Positions 28,794 through 40,377 of a stretch of 64,000 bases of DNA are shown here, in pieces. The stretch covers positions 1,532,904-1,596,903 of the forward strand of contig CAJNDS010000446.1 in NCBI GenBank assembly GCA_905221605.1, in the 5' to 3' direction. The notes beneath the pieces were generated by a model that worked only from the letters and a program-made list of their open reading frames with translations, was not told the DNA's origin and searched no databases. Both the position numbers and the translations under genes were made by a program. Each line of letters opens with the position of its first letter. Within the stretch, counting starts at the first letter, position 1. The DNA is from Symbiodinium natans. Taxonomy: Eukaryota > Sar > Dinophyceae > Suessiales > Symbiodiniaceae.

Positions 28794-28900
28794 TTGGGAT
28801 GTTCGTCTGCGTTGTACTGACTAACATTCCTAAATAGGGATTATAGCACCCCCTACTATAGTCCCTATTAAAGATTGCTAGTATAAGGGGAGCATCCCAA
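28794..28900. mobile_element. Family D element
   Basis: TTGGGATGTTCGTCTG ... AGGGGAGCATCCCAA, just downstream of RPS4. Confidence 0.75.
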
Positions 28901-29719
28901 GAGGGCTTTGGGGTTTGGTTTTTGGGTTGTTTGGTTTTTGGAGTCGGGGGTTTCGGGCTTGGAGTTCGGGACTTAGGTGTTGATGATGAGAAGTTTCGGG
29001 TTTTGAGTCTGGCGTTCAGGTTTTAGGGAGTTGGGGTTTCGGGCTTAGAGTCTGGGACCTCGGTTTTTAGGGTTAGGGGTTTCGGGTTTAGGTTTTGCGA
29101 GTCAGGGATTTTGAATGTTATTACGGTTTAGGTGATGCTGCTGAGGAACTCTAGGTGATGGAGATGGTTGTAAGGATCCGATTTGAGAGACTCAGGAACT
29201 GCTCCACCCTAATTCCTAACCCATCACACGTATGAGCCTAAACTGTGTAAACCCTCTGACCCCAATGAAGCTTAAACCCTAGGGTTTGGGGTTTAGGGTA
29301 TACCCTCAACCCTAAATCCTAAGCCCTAAACCCTAAACCCCGATGACCCTCAGTCGAAGACTTCCCTGCGGCCTTGGGGCCCCAAACAACCCCGACCCAA
29401 GAGTCCCCACAGAGCCATAGGCATTGGATCCCTTGCAACAAGCGCGCCCATCCTCCAAAAACAAGTCTAGGGTTTAGGGTTTAGGGTTCAGGGTTTTGGG
29501 TTTGGCGCGGTTTAGTGTTGAGGGTTAAGTTTAGGGGCGAGAGGGGCGTTTACAACCCTAAACACTAAACCCTAAACACTAAACCCTAAACCCTAAGCCC
29601 TAAGCCCTAAACCCTAAACCCTAAACCCTCAGTCTCGCTCAGACTGAGGCAAGTGAGGATGAGCCTGGCAATGCCCTTGACGCCTTGTGGACCGGAGCCG
29701 CAAAATACGTGCGTCAGCA

Positions 29720-29880
29720 TCCCCAAGAGCCCAACACCCCTTACCTAATCAATATAGCTCTCATCATATTAAGGGTTCTCATAATACGTATATATATATA
29801 TATATATATATCATAACCCTAAACCCTACTACGAACCGCAGGTATATTTTTTTATTGAAGGGTTTTTGGGCTCCCTGGGG
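29720..29880. mobile_element. Family K element with (TA)n and telomeric units inside
   Basis: CCCCAAGAGCCCAACACCCC ... GGGTTTTTGGGCTCCCTGGGG. The centre has a TATATA run followed by CATAACCCTAAACCCTACTA. Confidence 0.7.
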
Positions 29881-31500
29881 TTGCGCAGTGATGTGCATGG
29901 CCTTCAGTTTTCGGGCTTGCGGTTCGGGGTTTAGGGTTCAGAGTTTAGGGTTTAGAGTTAGGGTTTAGGGTTCAGGGTTTAGGGTTAAGGGTTAGGGTGT
30001 ACGGCTTAGAGCATCTCAGATTTCAGCTGTAGGGCATTTGAGACCATTCTAGGACCCAAAACCTCCACACCAACCCAAGCATACGCTTGCTCAGCTTAGC
30101 TTGCGCGAGGGCTCTGTTGGATCCCGCTGCGGTTTAGGTAGGGCTTAGGGTTTAGGGTGTAGGGTTTAGGGTTTAGGGTATAGGGTTTAGGGTTTAGGGA
30201 TTAGGGTTTAGGGTTTAGGGTTTCTGATGTTCTTCAACTTATGCAAGAGAGCGAGCTGCGCTCTCCAGGTTGAGATGTACTGTCTCCGCATATGCAACTG
30301 CTATTTGCTTGTGGTCTAAAGTCTCCAGGGTCTCGGGTTTAGGGTCTGGGTTTAGGGTTCACAAAAGCAATCCTAGCCTGTGCCTTGTGGCGCCCCTGAC
30401 AGCACCTGGGGTTGATATGATGCCAAAATAAGTTAGATACATAAACAACTAAACAGCAATCTATTCCAGGATTAGGGTCCTGCAGCGCAGATTCTTGGTA
30501 TTGGGCGATTGGCATCGTTGGAAAGTTGGGGGGGGGGGGGGGGGGGGGGAAGAAGTGCTCAGGCCTTGACAGCCGAGCTTGGGGTTTAGGGTTTAGGGTT
30601 TAGAGTTTAGGGCCTGGCGTGCCCCTTCCCAGTTGGGGCCCCATTGGTGCATCACCAGGCAGGCCTCGTGGCCAGAGTGAAGCCAATTTTTGGACCAATG
30701 TCGTCGCTGCGTCACGCTCGGAGTTTGGGGTTTAGGGTTTGGGGTTTGGGGTTTAGGGTTTGGGGTTTAGGGTTTGGGGTTTAGGGTTTAGGATTGAGGG
30801 TTAGGGTTGAGGGTTCAGGCTTTAGGGGAACTCCATGTTCAATACCCGGTACGGGTGAAGGGTTTAGGGTTTATGGTTATTGTTTAGTGTTTAGGGTTTA
30901 GGGTTGCTTAGGGTTTAGGGGTTATGCAAGCGGTTTATGTGGAAAGGGGATTACTTTTTTGTGATTTTAAGAGATGCTCTTTTGTAGGAAAATGCAGTAT
31001 CCATGTTTTGTTTCTCGAGCTGCATGCGCCAAGCTTAGCTTCTGTTGTCCCTGAGAGTGCTTGTGTCGACCAGGACCCCGTTCAGGTGAGAGTCCTTGGT
31101 ATAAGCGGGGCCCTAAACCCTAAACCCCAGCCCCTATAGCCTAAACCGGCCATGTCCAGGTGAAATGCCCAGCACTTGGGGTATAGAGACGAAGGGGGTC
31201 TAGGGTTTGGGTTTAGGGTTTGGGCTGACCCTAAACCCTAAACCCCAAAACCCCTAAACCCTAAACCCTAAACCCTAAACCTAAACCCTAAACAAAACCC
31301 TAAACCCCAAACCGTACAAAAACCCTAAACCCTAAGCTCCCCAAGATCCTTGACGCTTAGGGATACTTTGAAATATTGCTTAAAATATGTGGGTACTAGA
31401 ATTCCCAAGGAACCGCTAAACTTGTAACTGTTGTTAGGGTTTCAAGTTCAATATAGGACGTTTGGTAGCAATCCGAAGTCCTTGCGCAGCGCGTCGTTAG

Positions 31501-31539
31501 GCTTGACGCGGCAATCACAGGCCAGCTGTTAGACAGCAA
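31501..31539 (+). CDS. Candidate exon LDAAITGQLLDSK
   Basis: 39 nt between CGTTAG|G and CAA|GTGAGG (GT donor). Not recognised. Confidence 0.4.
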
Positions 31540-32060
31540 GTGAGGGTAGGTTGAAACTTAGGGTTGAGGATTTAGGGTTGAGAGTGCAGGGTGTAGGGCA
31601 TAGGGTTTAGGATTCGTGGTTCAAGGTTCAGGTTTCTTTGCTTCTCCATGGATACGCAGCTGCAGCCTGAACCTGGAGACAGCCTGTATGCTTAAAGTCC
31701 TGAAGATGATAGTCGCGGTGTGAGAGTTTAGGGTTAGAGTTTACTTAGGGTTTAGGGTCTTGAGTAGCTTCTCCTCATTTTTTTGTTGTAGTTGTTGTTT
31801 TCTTTCTCGATCCCACTCTTCCTTTCTTCCTTCCTCTAGCTCTTTCTGCATGCCCAGCTTGCCTTCTTTTGTGTGAGGAGAGGGCTTCGTGCCCGAGAAG
31901 AATTTTAAGTAGCCTTAGGTGTATGGAATCTTCGCCCTCCTGCGCTCGTTGCTAACATCAGGTCAGCCTCTCAACCATAAACCCTAAACCCTAAACCCAT
32001 TTATCATTTATGACTGGATTCGGAATTCGGGTTCAGTCTCATTATGTCAGAGTCTCAGAG

Positions 32061-32089
32061 GTTTTTGTGTCTGAGGAAGAGCTGACAAA
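32061..32089 (+). CDS. Candidate exon VFVSEEELT
   Basis: 29 nt between CTCAGAG|G and CAAA|GCCGAG. Weak. Confidence 0.3.
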
Positions 32090-32226
32090 GCCGAGTGGAA
32101 GTTTGTAGAATTGTAGAACTTGTCATACCATGTCCACCCAAAACTCTGAACCGTAAACCCTAAACCCTAAACCCTAAACCCTAAACCCTAAACCCTACAC
32201 CCAACATGGGATGGGCCGAAGTTCCA

Positions 32227-32344
32227 AGGGCAGTTACATGGGGCCCTTCATATGGTTCCTTACCCTCCTTGAAAGAGTTCTGATGTATGGGCCCTTGGGT
32301 TGTATAAAGGGGGCCCATACGTAGGCGCCCTGTAACTACCCTAA
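32227..32344. mobile_element. Family I element
   Basis: AGGGCAGTTACATGGGGCCC ... GCCCTGTAACTACCCT. Confidence 0.75.
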
Positions 32345-32576
32345 GATGAACAGCTATGCGTTGCAAAGGGGGAGCGGAGTTTTCTGCGCATGGAATGTCG
32401 GTTTCAAGCGACGGCTTTCCGCTACTGCGCGAAGACAGAGACTCAGAAATCCGGGGGTTTAGGGTGTAGGATTTAGGGATTGAGTCAAGCATCGACATCC
32501 CTATAAACCCTAGAAACAAACCCTAGTCAGACCGGAAACCCACAAAGCTACGAACCCCAAGGTCTTACTATAAATA

Positions 32577-33130
32577 GCCAAAACCCCAAAACCCCAAAAC
32601 CCCAAGACCCCAAAACCCCAAAACCCCAAAACCCCAAAACCCCAAGACCCCAAGACCCCAAGACCCCAAGACCCCAAGACCCCAAAACCCCAAAACCCCA
32701 AAACCCCAAAACCCCAAAACCCCAAAACCCCAAAACCCCAAAAACCCCAAAACCCCCAAAACCCCCCCAAAACCCCAAAACCCCAAAACCAAAACCCCAA
32801 AACCCCAAAACCCCACCCCAGAACACCAAAACACCAAAACACCAAAAACCCCAAAAACCCCAAACCCCAAAACCCCAAAACCCAAGACCCCATGACCCCA
32901 AGACCCCAAGACCCAAAACCCAAAACCCAAGACCCAAGAACCCAAGAACCCAAGACCCCAAGACCCCAAGACCCAAGACCACAAACCCCCAAAACCCAAA
33001 ACCCCAAAACCCCAAAAAACCAAAACCCAAAACCCCAAAACCCCAAAACCCCAAAACCCCAAAACCCCAAACCCCAAAACCCCCAAACCCCAAAACCCCA
33101 AAACCCCAAAACCCCCAAACCCCAAAATTT
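32577..33130. repeat. AAAACCCC array, about 550 bp
   Basis: Octamer AAAACCCC (complement TTTTGGGG) with sub-blocks of AAGACCCC and short CCCAAG variants. Long open frames in it (Gly/Phe/Leu/Trp on the complement) are repeat products. CCCTAAA units follow directly at 33132. Confidence 0.95.
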
Positions 33131-33374
33131 CCCTAAACCCTAAACCCCAAACCCTAAAACCCTAAACCCTAGACACTAAACCCCAAAGCCTTACTCTCCT
33201 TACTCCCTGGTGCCCTGGAGAAGCTCCATGCACCGGGTTTGGGAACCCTAGACCCCTAAACCCTCGACCCTAAACCTTAAGCCCTAAACCCTAAACCCTA
33301 AACCCCAAACCTTATACACCCTAAACCCTCAACCCTCACCGCTAAACCCTAAACCCTAAACTCTAAACCCTAAA

Positions 33375-33447
33375 CCCAGCCCCAGAAGCTTGTGTACCCC
33401 AGTAGCATGTACGTGGGCCTTAAGGGGTTCCTGTATGGTATGTTCTC
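33375..33447. repeat. 73-bp repeat, inverse copy of 9368-9440
   Basis: CCCAGCCCCAGAAGCTTGTG ... GGTATGTTCTC, about nine-tenths identical by eye; preceded directly by CCCTAAA. Confidence 0.75.
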
Positions 33448-33989
33448 ATGTTTTTGGCCCCTTCATGGGTACCGTACCCTAAATATTGGGGCCGCCGGGG
33501 CTCGTAGTAGCGGCTTCAACACGGGAACTCCATATGGGGGGTTTCCACAAATAAGGGACCCCCCAACATAGATCTCCACAGTAGTAAGATTCCTTGATGA
33601 TGAGGACCCCCAAGAAGGTACCCCCCAATATCGTAAGCCCCCATATTGCACACGTGAAAAAACCACATCGGTACTCCCCAAAGAACGGTTTAGGGTTTAG
33701 GGTTTATGGTTTAGGGTTTAGGGTTTAGGGTCTAGGGTCGCTTTAAGCCTCAGTTGACACTGATGCGTTCGGGGGGGGGGGGGGGGGGTCATTTGGGTAC
33801 AGATGCACCCAGGAACTGAAGGTCGCCATTATAAGGGTTTTGGGTTTAGGGTTTAGGGTTGAGGGTTGAGGGTTGAGGGTTTAGGGTTTAGGGTAAAATG
33901 CACCTCAAAATGATGTCCGGACACGGATCTTGGCTTCCCAATTCAACCGGGTCGTCGTCTCGCGACGCCACCCGGAGTAGCTAAAGCTA

Positions 33990-34476
33990 GGGCTCGTGCC
34001 AGACGTGCTTGCACCACGGGCACACCCGGACTTTCGAGCCTCTGGCTCATGCGCATGTGCTCGCCAAGGAGGTTGGAAACTGCTGGTTGTCTGTCATGTT
34101 GGCATATATCCGCGCCCGGTCGTCACGGGGTCCACAGGGTGGGGGTCAGGGGGCTCACTGGGGGCTCACCTGGGATCAAGGTCGCCGTGCGCCCTGCCCC
34201 AGTCCTCCACGAGAAAGCATTCGGGTACACCCCCCCGCCCCGTTTTGCTGCTGCCAAGAGGGAAGGAGGGACCATCCAGCACGACGCTCAGATCTGCGGA
34301 TTTGCAGCCAAGAGCCCAAAGCCCCAAACCCTAAGCCTCCACACCACGAAAGCGAAGATGGCGTCCCTTACTGCCGCGGCACTTGGGCACAAGATGGCAC
34401 AAGCCCATTAAGGCCGGAGGGGTTGCGGGGCGCCGCAGAGCATGAGTTGTCGGATGAAGCCCACCTCAGCCCCTAA
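33990..34476 (+). other. GC-rich region with three overlapping open frames
   Basis: About 470 bp free of telomeric units with all + frames long. The most protein-like pieces are FEPLAHAHVLAKEVGNCWLS (about 34030) and, after GATCAAG|G near 34179, VAVRPAPVLHEKAFGYTPPP then AKREGGTIQHDAQICGFAAK. Probably one or more exons of an unknown gene; boundaries unresolved. Confidence 0.4.
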
Positions 34477-34540
34477 TAACTTGACCCCATGCGTTGTCAC
34501 AATAACCCTCGGCTTAAAAACCGCAAACATCAACCCTAAC

Positions 34541-34631
34541 TACCCATCTATAGAGTGTATACTTGGGCTTTAAAGGGTTCCCACATAGTAGCTTTAGGGC
34601 CCAGGTATATACTGTACGGGTACATGGACCC
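34541..34631. mobile_element. Family G element
   Basis: AGTGTATACTTGGGCTTTAA ... TTTAGGGCCCAGGTATATAC, same layout as 5547-5645. Confidence 0.7.
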
Positions 34632-34740
34632 TTAGGGGTAAGACTTCGAAATGCAAAATCCTAAACCCAGGACCTGGCATCATGAGGATCACTGTGAGCC
34701 CTTCAGGCCTTGAGAAGAGGCTGGCTTCGGGTTAAGAAGT

Positions 34741-34911
34741 ACTATGTAGGGGCCCCCTTGTTATAAATAGGGGTATAAGGGCGTTAACTGGGTTTTAAGT
34801 CCTACTATTTAGTTTAGGGTTTAGGGTTTAGGGTTTAGGGGTTAGAGTTTAGGGTTTAGGTTATAGTTCCCTTAACTGAAGTTAGTACAGTAAGGGGGCC
34901 CCTACATGTAG
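34741..34911. mobile_element. Family B element with a telomeric array at its centre
   Basis: TATGTAGGGGCCCCC ... GGGGGCCCCTACATGTAG. Centre: CCTACTATTTAG, then TTTAGGG repeats (34806-34858), then GTTATAGTTCCC. The family's own TTTAGG sits exactly at the junction. Confidence 0.9.
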
Positions 34912-36259
34912 GGTTTAGGGCCACGGGGCTCGGTGCAGCTTCCCACGCGCGATGGCCCAGCCTCGACGCTCGGCACGGAAAGGCGGTTTAGGGTTTAGGG
35001 TTCAGGGTTGAGGGTTTAGGGTTTAGGGGGATCCAGGTTTGCCCGAATGCTCAGTTGCTAGGACCCGGAGTAGGCCCTTGTTTCCTTTTGTTTGGGTTGG
35101 GAATCCCTTATGAGCCCCTTAAGTCAAAAAGGGCACCCTTTTTATTCGTAGGCTACTCCGACTACTCCTGGGTCTGGTGGTTTGCCCAAAGGCTTCTTTG
35201 TAGCTCCTTTCTGTATACTTGGAAGAAAGGAGAACCAAACCCTAAACCAGCCGGTTAACGAAGGAGCTACCTCTTATCAACCCTGAAGACATAGACCCTA
35301 TAAACCATATAAACCCTAAATGTTAGGCCTGCTCCAACCGACCAAATGAGCACTAAAAAGGTTCATGGTTCATATACCCTAGCCGGGGGGCAGGTCATTC
35401 GCACCTGTGAGGTGTGGAAGGGTCGGATTCCCCGAAACCCTAAACCCTAAACCCTAAAACCTAAACCCTAAACCCTAAACCCTAAACCCTAAACCCCAGT
35501 TTCCAGCTAGCAGGATCCATGGGCGGGTTTCCCAAATTGGGGGCAAATATCCTTATAGGGGTCCTTACGACAAGGGAATCCTACTTTCTAGCATGGAAGA
35601 TTCAGAGAAACCGAAGCCCTCAACCCTAAGCTTAGAGGGGTTTAGGGTTTAGGGTTTGGGGTTTAGGGTTTGGGGTTTGGGGTTTAGGGTTTAGGGTTTA
35701 GGGTTTAGGTTTAGGAGAATTAGTTGACAGCTTCATGGGGCTCAGGGCAAGTTGCCAAAGGCTCCTTCGCATTTGGGGCGTAGGGCTTAGGGCTTGGATG
35801 GTTTGGGCTCTAAACCCTAAACCCTAAATCCTAAACCCTAAACTCTAAGGGCCTACAAAGGGTCCGGAATCCCCCCAAGGACAGACGACATGGTATCAAC
35901 CGCGCTATCCACATCAGCCGCCAGCGGAGGCATAGCCTGGGGTCGTATTAGGGCCCTGTTTAGGGTTTGGGGTTTGGGGTTTAGGGTTAGGGTTTAGGGG
36001 GTTTAGGCCCTGAACCCTAAGCCCTAAACCCAAAACCCTCAGCCCTAAGCCCTAAGCCCCAAACCCTCAACCCTAAGCCCTAAGCCCGAAGCCCCAACCC
36101 CTAAGCCCTTAACCCTAACCCCTAAAGCCTAAGCCCGCGGACCGATCCTTTGGTTTCGTAGTGGGCTGCGTCATGCTAAGACTCTAAAAGGCCCTTTAAG
36201 GTTTCGAGTTTAGGGTTTAGGGTTTAGGATTCAGAACCTTAACGGTTCTAGGTCCCCTT

Positions 36260-36400
36260 GAAATTAATGGTCATTTCAGAGGTTAATGGTGTGAAAGATG
36301 GAATTTGCGGTGCCCTCAAAAAGGAGCTACAATCAAGGGCCTCTATTTCACGGGAGGTGTCGCTCGAGTTTCATGTGCACTGAGCACCTGTGGTTGTTAA
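36260..36400 (+). other. Coding-like stretch
   Basis: After CATTTCAG a frame reads EVNGVKDGICGALKKELQSR then ASISREVSLEFHVH and a stop. AT-richer than RPS4 exons. Unknown. Confidence 0.3.
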
Positions 36401-36699
36401 AGGCCTAGGCCTAGGCCTTTCGGGGAGTTTGGAGCTACGAACCTGTGCCAATCTCGGCCTCTTTAAGGTTTAGGGTTTAGGGTTTAGAGTTTAGGATTTA
36501 GGGTTCAGGGTTTGAGCCCGAAACGTCAACGCCGCAAAGCCCTTGACGCTTGTAGACTAGAACTTGAACCCACAAACCCTGACGCTACCTTCTCTACCCG
36601 CCCCACCCACCCTCGGCAAGTAAGTTCACCAAACCCTGAACCTTAAACCCTAAACTACCCTAAACCCTAAACCCTAAACTACCTTAAACCCTAGTAAAG

Positions 36700-36985
36700 G
36701 TCTTCGACTACAAGATCTTCTATATTGGCTTCCTATCGACGTCTGGACATCAAGCAAAGACTCCAGACTGGGTCCGCTTTTCCAGGTTCGGCGAATCTGT
36801 TCCAAACATATCCAGGAAAGCCAAGAGGGCAATGAAGGGATACAGAAGCCAGAAGCTGCGCAGGCTGGTTGTGAGCATCCCTGCAGACACAAAGAAGTAC
36901 TCGAATATGTCCTCAGCTGAAGAGGGCGTATTCGCAGCCTACCAACATGCGGCGACTCAGACTGCCGGGTCAGGCATCGGAGAAT
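36700..36985 (+). CDS. Long exon of an unidentified protein
   Basis: About 95 codons open after GTAAAG|G: VFDYKIFYIGFLSTSGHQAK, WVRFSRFGESVPNISRKAKR, AMKGYRSQKLRRLVVSIPAD, then KKYSNMSSAEEGVFAAYQHA. It is basic in the middle, with a helical tail. It is three times longer than the largest RPS4 exon and less GC-rich, so it may be a retrogene or mobile-element piece. The 3' boundary is unclear: the frame runs on into telomeric repeats at about 37007. No family recognised. Confidence 0.55.
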
Positions 36986-37216
36986 CTTTTTTTTGTCGCT
37001 GCCTCATAGGGTTTAGGGTTCAGGGTTCAGGGCTTTCATGGGTTTTTTCCTTGGACCCCTAAGGTTATACCCTTGGGTTTTGGGGAACCTGTTTAAAGAT
37101 CCTAGGTGTATATTAGGGCGAACCTCTTAGGGTTACAACCTTAGGGGTACGAGTCTAAACCCTAAACCCTAAACCCTTTAGGGGCTCAAGCCCACCACTC
37201 TAAGCTTGGAATTGTG

Positions 37217-37446
37217 GGGCCTTAGTGTGGTCCCTTACCCTTGTTTAAAGGGATTTACAGGGGATCCTAAACCCTAAACCCTAGACCCTAAATCCCCTAA
37301 ACCCTAAACCCTAAACCCTAAACCCTAAACCCTAAACCCTAAACCCTAAACCCTAAACCCTAAACCCTAAACCCTAAACCGTGATAGTGTATGTAAGGGT
37401 TTTCATAACAGGGGACCCATAACAAGGGCCAATACTTGGGATCCCC
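37217..37446. mobile_element. Family H element with a telomeric array replacing the left arm
   Basis: The lead GGTCCCTTACCCTTGTTTAA matches 19399 onwards. Directly after GGGGATCC begin CCCTAAA repeats (37265-37380); the right part ends GGGCCAATACTTGGGATCC. Confidence 0.8.
37265..37380. repeat. CCCTAAA array inside family H
   Basis: About 15 units with a few variants; see the element at 37217. Confidence 0.95.
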
Positions 37447-38374
37447 TAGCAACGCCGAGGCGCTGCCAGCTGCACCGCTTCTTCTTGCCCAGGCGGCAGG
37501 GGTTCAGGGTTTAGGGTTTAGGGTTTAGGGTTTAGGGTTTATAGTTTATAGGGTTTAGGGTTTAGGGTGTAGGGTTTAGGGTTTAGGGTTTAGGGTTTGG
37601 GGGCGAAGGTCGGCTTGCAGACTGCTTGTCGAGTTCTTGGAGACTAGAACCCCTACACTCTAAACACCTGAAACCCTCAGCCGTAACACCTAAACCCTAG
37701 ACCCTAAATCCCCTAAACCCTAAAACTTCAATACCCTAAACCCTAAACCCTAAACCCGAATAACCTATTTCGGTCTTCGGCCCGTGGCTTTGCAGGGTTG
37801 TAGACGGGTTTGGCCGTGTCTGGAGCACTTGGTACTTGAGCCTAGGGACTTCAGGCTAGGGTTTTTGTTTTAGGGTTGAGGGCTGAGGGTTTTAGTGTTT
37901 AGGGTTTAGTGTTTAGGGTTTAGGGTTTAGGGTTTAGGGCTTAAGGTTCAGTTGTGCGCCTCAGTGGCGCCCTTCTTCCTTTTGTCCACCTGAAGCGGAA
38001 GAGTGCGTTCTTCGGCATTTCCTAGGTCATTGCTTGGGTTTAGGGTTTAGGGTTTAGGGTTGAGGGTTTAGGATTTAGGGTTTTAGGGTTTAGGGTTCAG
38101 GGTTCAGGGTTTAGGGTTTAGGGTTTAGGGTTCAGATGTTTTGGGTGGAGTCGAGTCGCAGACTCAAACTCATGAACTACAAGCCCTCGACCCTCCTGTA
38201 AACCCAAAAAGGCCCGAGACCACAAGCCCTCTAGGGTATTCCTTTAAAGAAGGTGTTTTAACTCCCTTAACTACGGCTATGACCCGGCCCCACTTAAGCG
38301 GTGCATGGGCTGGGAGTCTCAAGCCTTTTTAATACCTTAAACTTGGACATCACGTAGGTAGCGATAAGCCCCCT

Positions 38375-38730
38375 AAACCCTAAACCCTTAACCCTGAACC
38401 CTGAACCCTAAACCCTAAACCCTAAACCCTAAACCCTAAACCCTAAACCCTAAACTCTAAACCCTAACCCTAAACCCTTAACCTTAAACTCTAAACCCTA
38501 AACCCTAAACTTTAAACCCTAAACCCTAAACCCTAAACCCTAAACTGTAAACCTTCGAGCAAGGGGCCTCCGTGCGCAGCGCCCCCGGCTGCGTCGGCCC
38601 CTGCCATGGTGTACATGAGGCGAGGACTTCAGGGGTGACCCTAAACCCTAAACCCTAAACCCTAAACCCTAAACCCTAAACCCTAAACCCTAAACCCTAA
38701 ACCCTAAACCCTAAACCCTAAACCCTAACA
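38375..38730. repeat. Two CCCTAAA arrays around a short unique segment
   Basis: 38375-38555 (with variants) and 38637-38729 (perfect). The 80 unique bases between have an open frame (GASVRSAPGCVGPCHGV) of unknown meaning. Confidence 0.95.
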
Positions 38731-38814
38731 GGCAGCGTACGTTTCTTCCCTTTATTAAGGGCCTGGGGCGAGGGTCATTTAAAAAGCCTGGGTATAGTTG
38801 CCCTTTCTTCTCTC

Positions 38815-38860
38815 TCCCAGCAGCAGCACCCACCCCTGCTGCCGTTGGGGAACCGAAGTT
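38815..38860 (+). CDS. Candidate exon AAPTPAAVGEPKL
   Basis: After a pyrimidine tract and CTCCCAG|C. Low complexity; weak. Confidence 0.25.
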
Positions 38861-38902
38861 GGATTCAGGGCTATGAGGGTTCAAGATTGTAGTGTTTTGG
38901 CG

Positions 38903-39055
38903 GTTTAGGGTTTAGGGTTTAGGGTTTAGGGTTTAGGGTTTAGGGTTTAGGGTTTAGGGTTTAGGGTTTAGGGTTTAGGGTTTAGGGTTTAGGGTTTAGA
39001 GCTTAGAGCTTAGGGTTTAGGGTTTAGGGTTTAGGGTTTAGGGTTTAGGGCTAGG
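38903..39055. repeat. TTTAGGG array
   Basis: About 21 units with AGAGCTT interruptions. Confidence 0.97.
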
Positions 39056-39420
39056 AGTGAGGGTGTTCAGCGTTTACATGCTGGGGGGTAGGGTGGAGCG
39101 TGAGCGGGTGTCGTGGGGGATACGGCTCTGGGAGTCGTAAGGTGCCCTAAACCCTAAATCCCTAATCCAACTCTAAAACCCTAAGACCCGAAGACCCTAA
39201 AACTCCACAACCCTTAAAACCCTGAACCCTAGCCCTAAATCCCTAAACCGTAAACCCTGAACCCTGAACCCTAAACCCCAAACCCTAGACCCCTTCCCCC
39301 CCCTCCCCCCTCCCCCCCTCTTCCCCCCCCTTCCCCCGCCTTCTGGCGAAGGCCCGGCAACTATCCGCAGCCAGGGGCAGCCCCTCAGTCCAAGTCATCG
39401 TGGGTTTCGGCATGTTGGTT

Positions 39421-39439
39421 AGGGCTTCGGGTTTAGGGT

Positions 39440-39485
<46 letters not shown>

Positions 39486-39545
39486 GGTTTAGGGTTTAGG
39501 GTTTCGGGTTTCGGGTTTCGGGTTTCGGGTTTCGGGTTTCAGGCT
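39421..39545. repeat. GTTGAGG then GTTTCGG variant arrays
   Basis: Eight GTTGAGG units followed by six GTTTCGG units, each homogeneous. Confidence 0.93.
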
Positions 39546-39599
39546 TACATAAGTTTCGGGCTTCGGGCTTTGGGGCTTCGGGAGGCTTTAGGTTTTTTT

Positions 39600-39601
<2 letters not shown>

Positions 39602-39635
<34 letters not shown>
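39602..39635. repeat. 34-base poly-G
   Basis: One of many G or C homopolymers of 12-40 bases in the window. Others are near 27950, 30527, 33771, 45490, 49400, 52708 and 54049. Confidence 0.9.
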
Positions 39636-39637
<2 letters not shown>

Positions 39638-39859
39638 GTTGAGGTGCTTCGTGGGGTAAGATTGGCTTAAGAAACCCTCAAGCCATCAACAATCATCCGG
39701 AAAGGGCAGGTATGTTGGTGGTTCGTGTGGGTTGCTCCGCCTTTGCGACAACCAGCCCCAGGGGTCCACGAACCGAAATTGTCTGCGTTTGGGTGCCAGA
39801 ATCATCAAATGGCAAGTGTACTTAACTTATGGGCTTCTTAAGGGAGGCGGGTTCAAGTG

Positions 39860-39985
39860 GGTTATGGTTCCCTGATACTCCCCACTACTCCCTGTGCAAG
39901 ACTCCCTAAGCTTCCATAAGGGTTTCTTAGGTACCTATTACCTACCCCCCTTAAACCACCCTCCCTTAAAAACCCTAGACTTAAA
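39860..39985. repeat. Family M repeat
   Basis: CTCCCTAAGCTTCCATAAGG through GGTACCTATTACCTACC to CTCCCTTAAAAACCCTAGA; related copy at 63448-63520. Confidence 0.55.
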
Positions 39986-40213
39986 CGCCCAAGTATGCTC
40001 TAGTGCGGCACGTGGATTCTCAGGGTTTTGGGTTTAGGAACGGAGGGCCTATTTTTTTGGGTCTTTTTTTTGGGGGGGGCCTTTTTTTTTTTGTTGGTCG
40101 ATTTTCTTGGTTTTTCCAAAGAAAACCACCATTCCCTCCATATTTTTAAAGGATTTGATGCATTTTCGTGGTTTTTCGTACGAAAAACAGTAATACGTTA
40201 TTTCTGGTAGGTT

Positions 40214-40377
40214 TTAGAAGGAAAGAAGGAAAGAAAGGAAGGAAGGAAGGATGAAAGAAAGGAAGAAATCAAGGAAGGAAGGAAGGAAGGAAGAAAGGAG
40301 GGAAGGAAGAAAGGAAGGAAGCAAGGAAGGAAGAAAGGAAGGAAGAAAGGAAGGAAGCAAGGAAGGAAGAAAGGAAG
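40214..40377. repeat. Purine microsatellite (GGAA)n
   Basis: GGAAGGAAGAAAGGAAGG-type repeats directly before the satellite at 40378. Confidence 0.9.
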
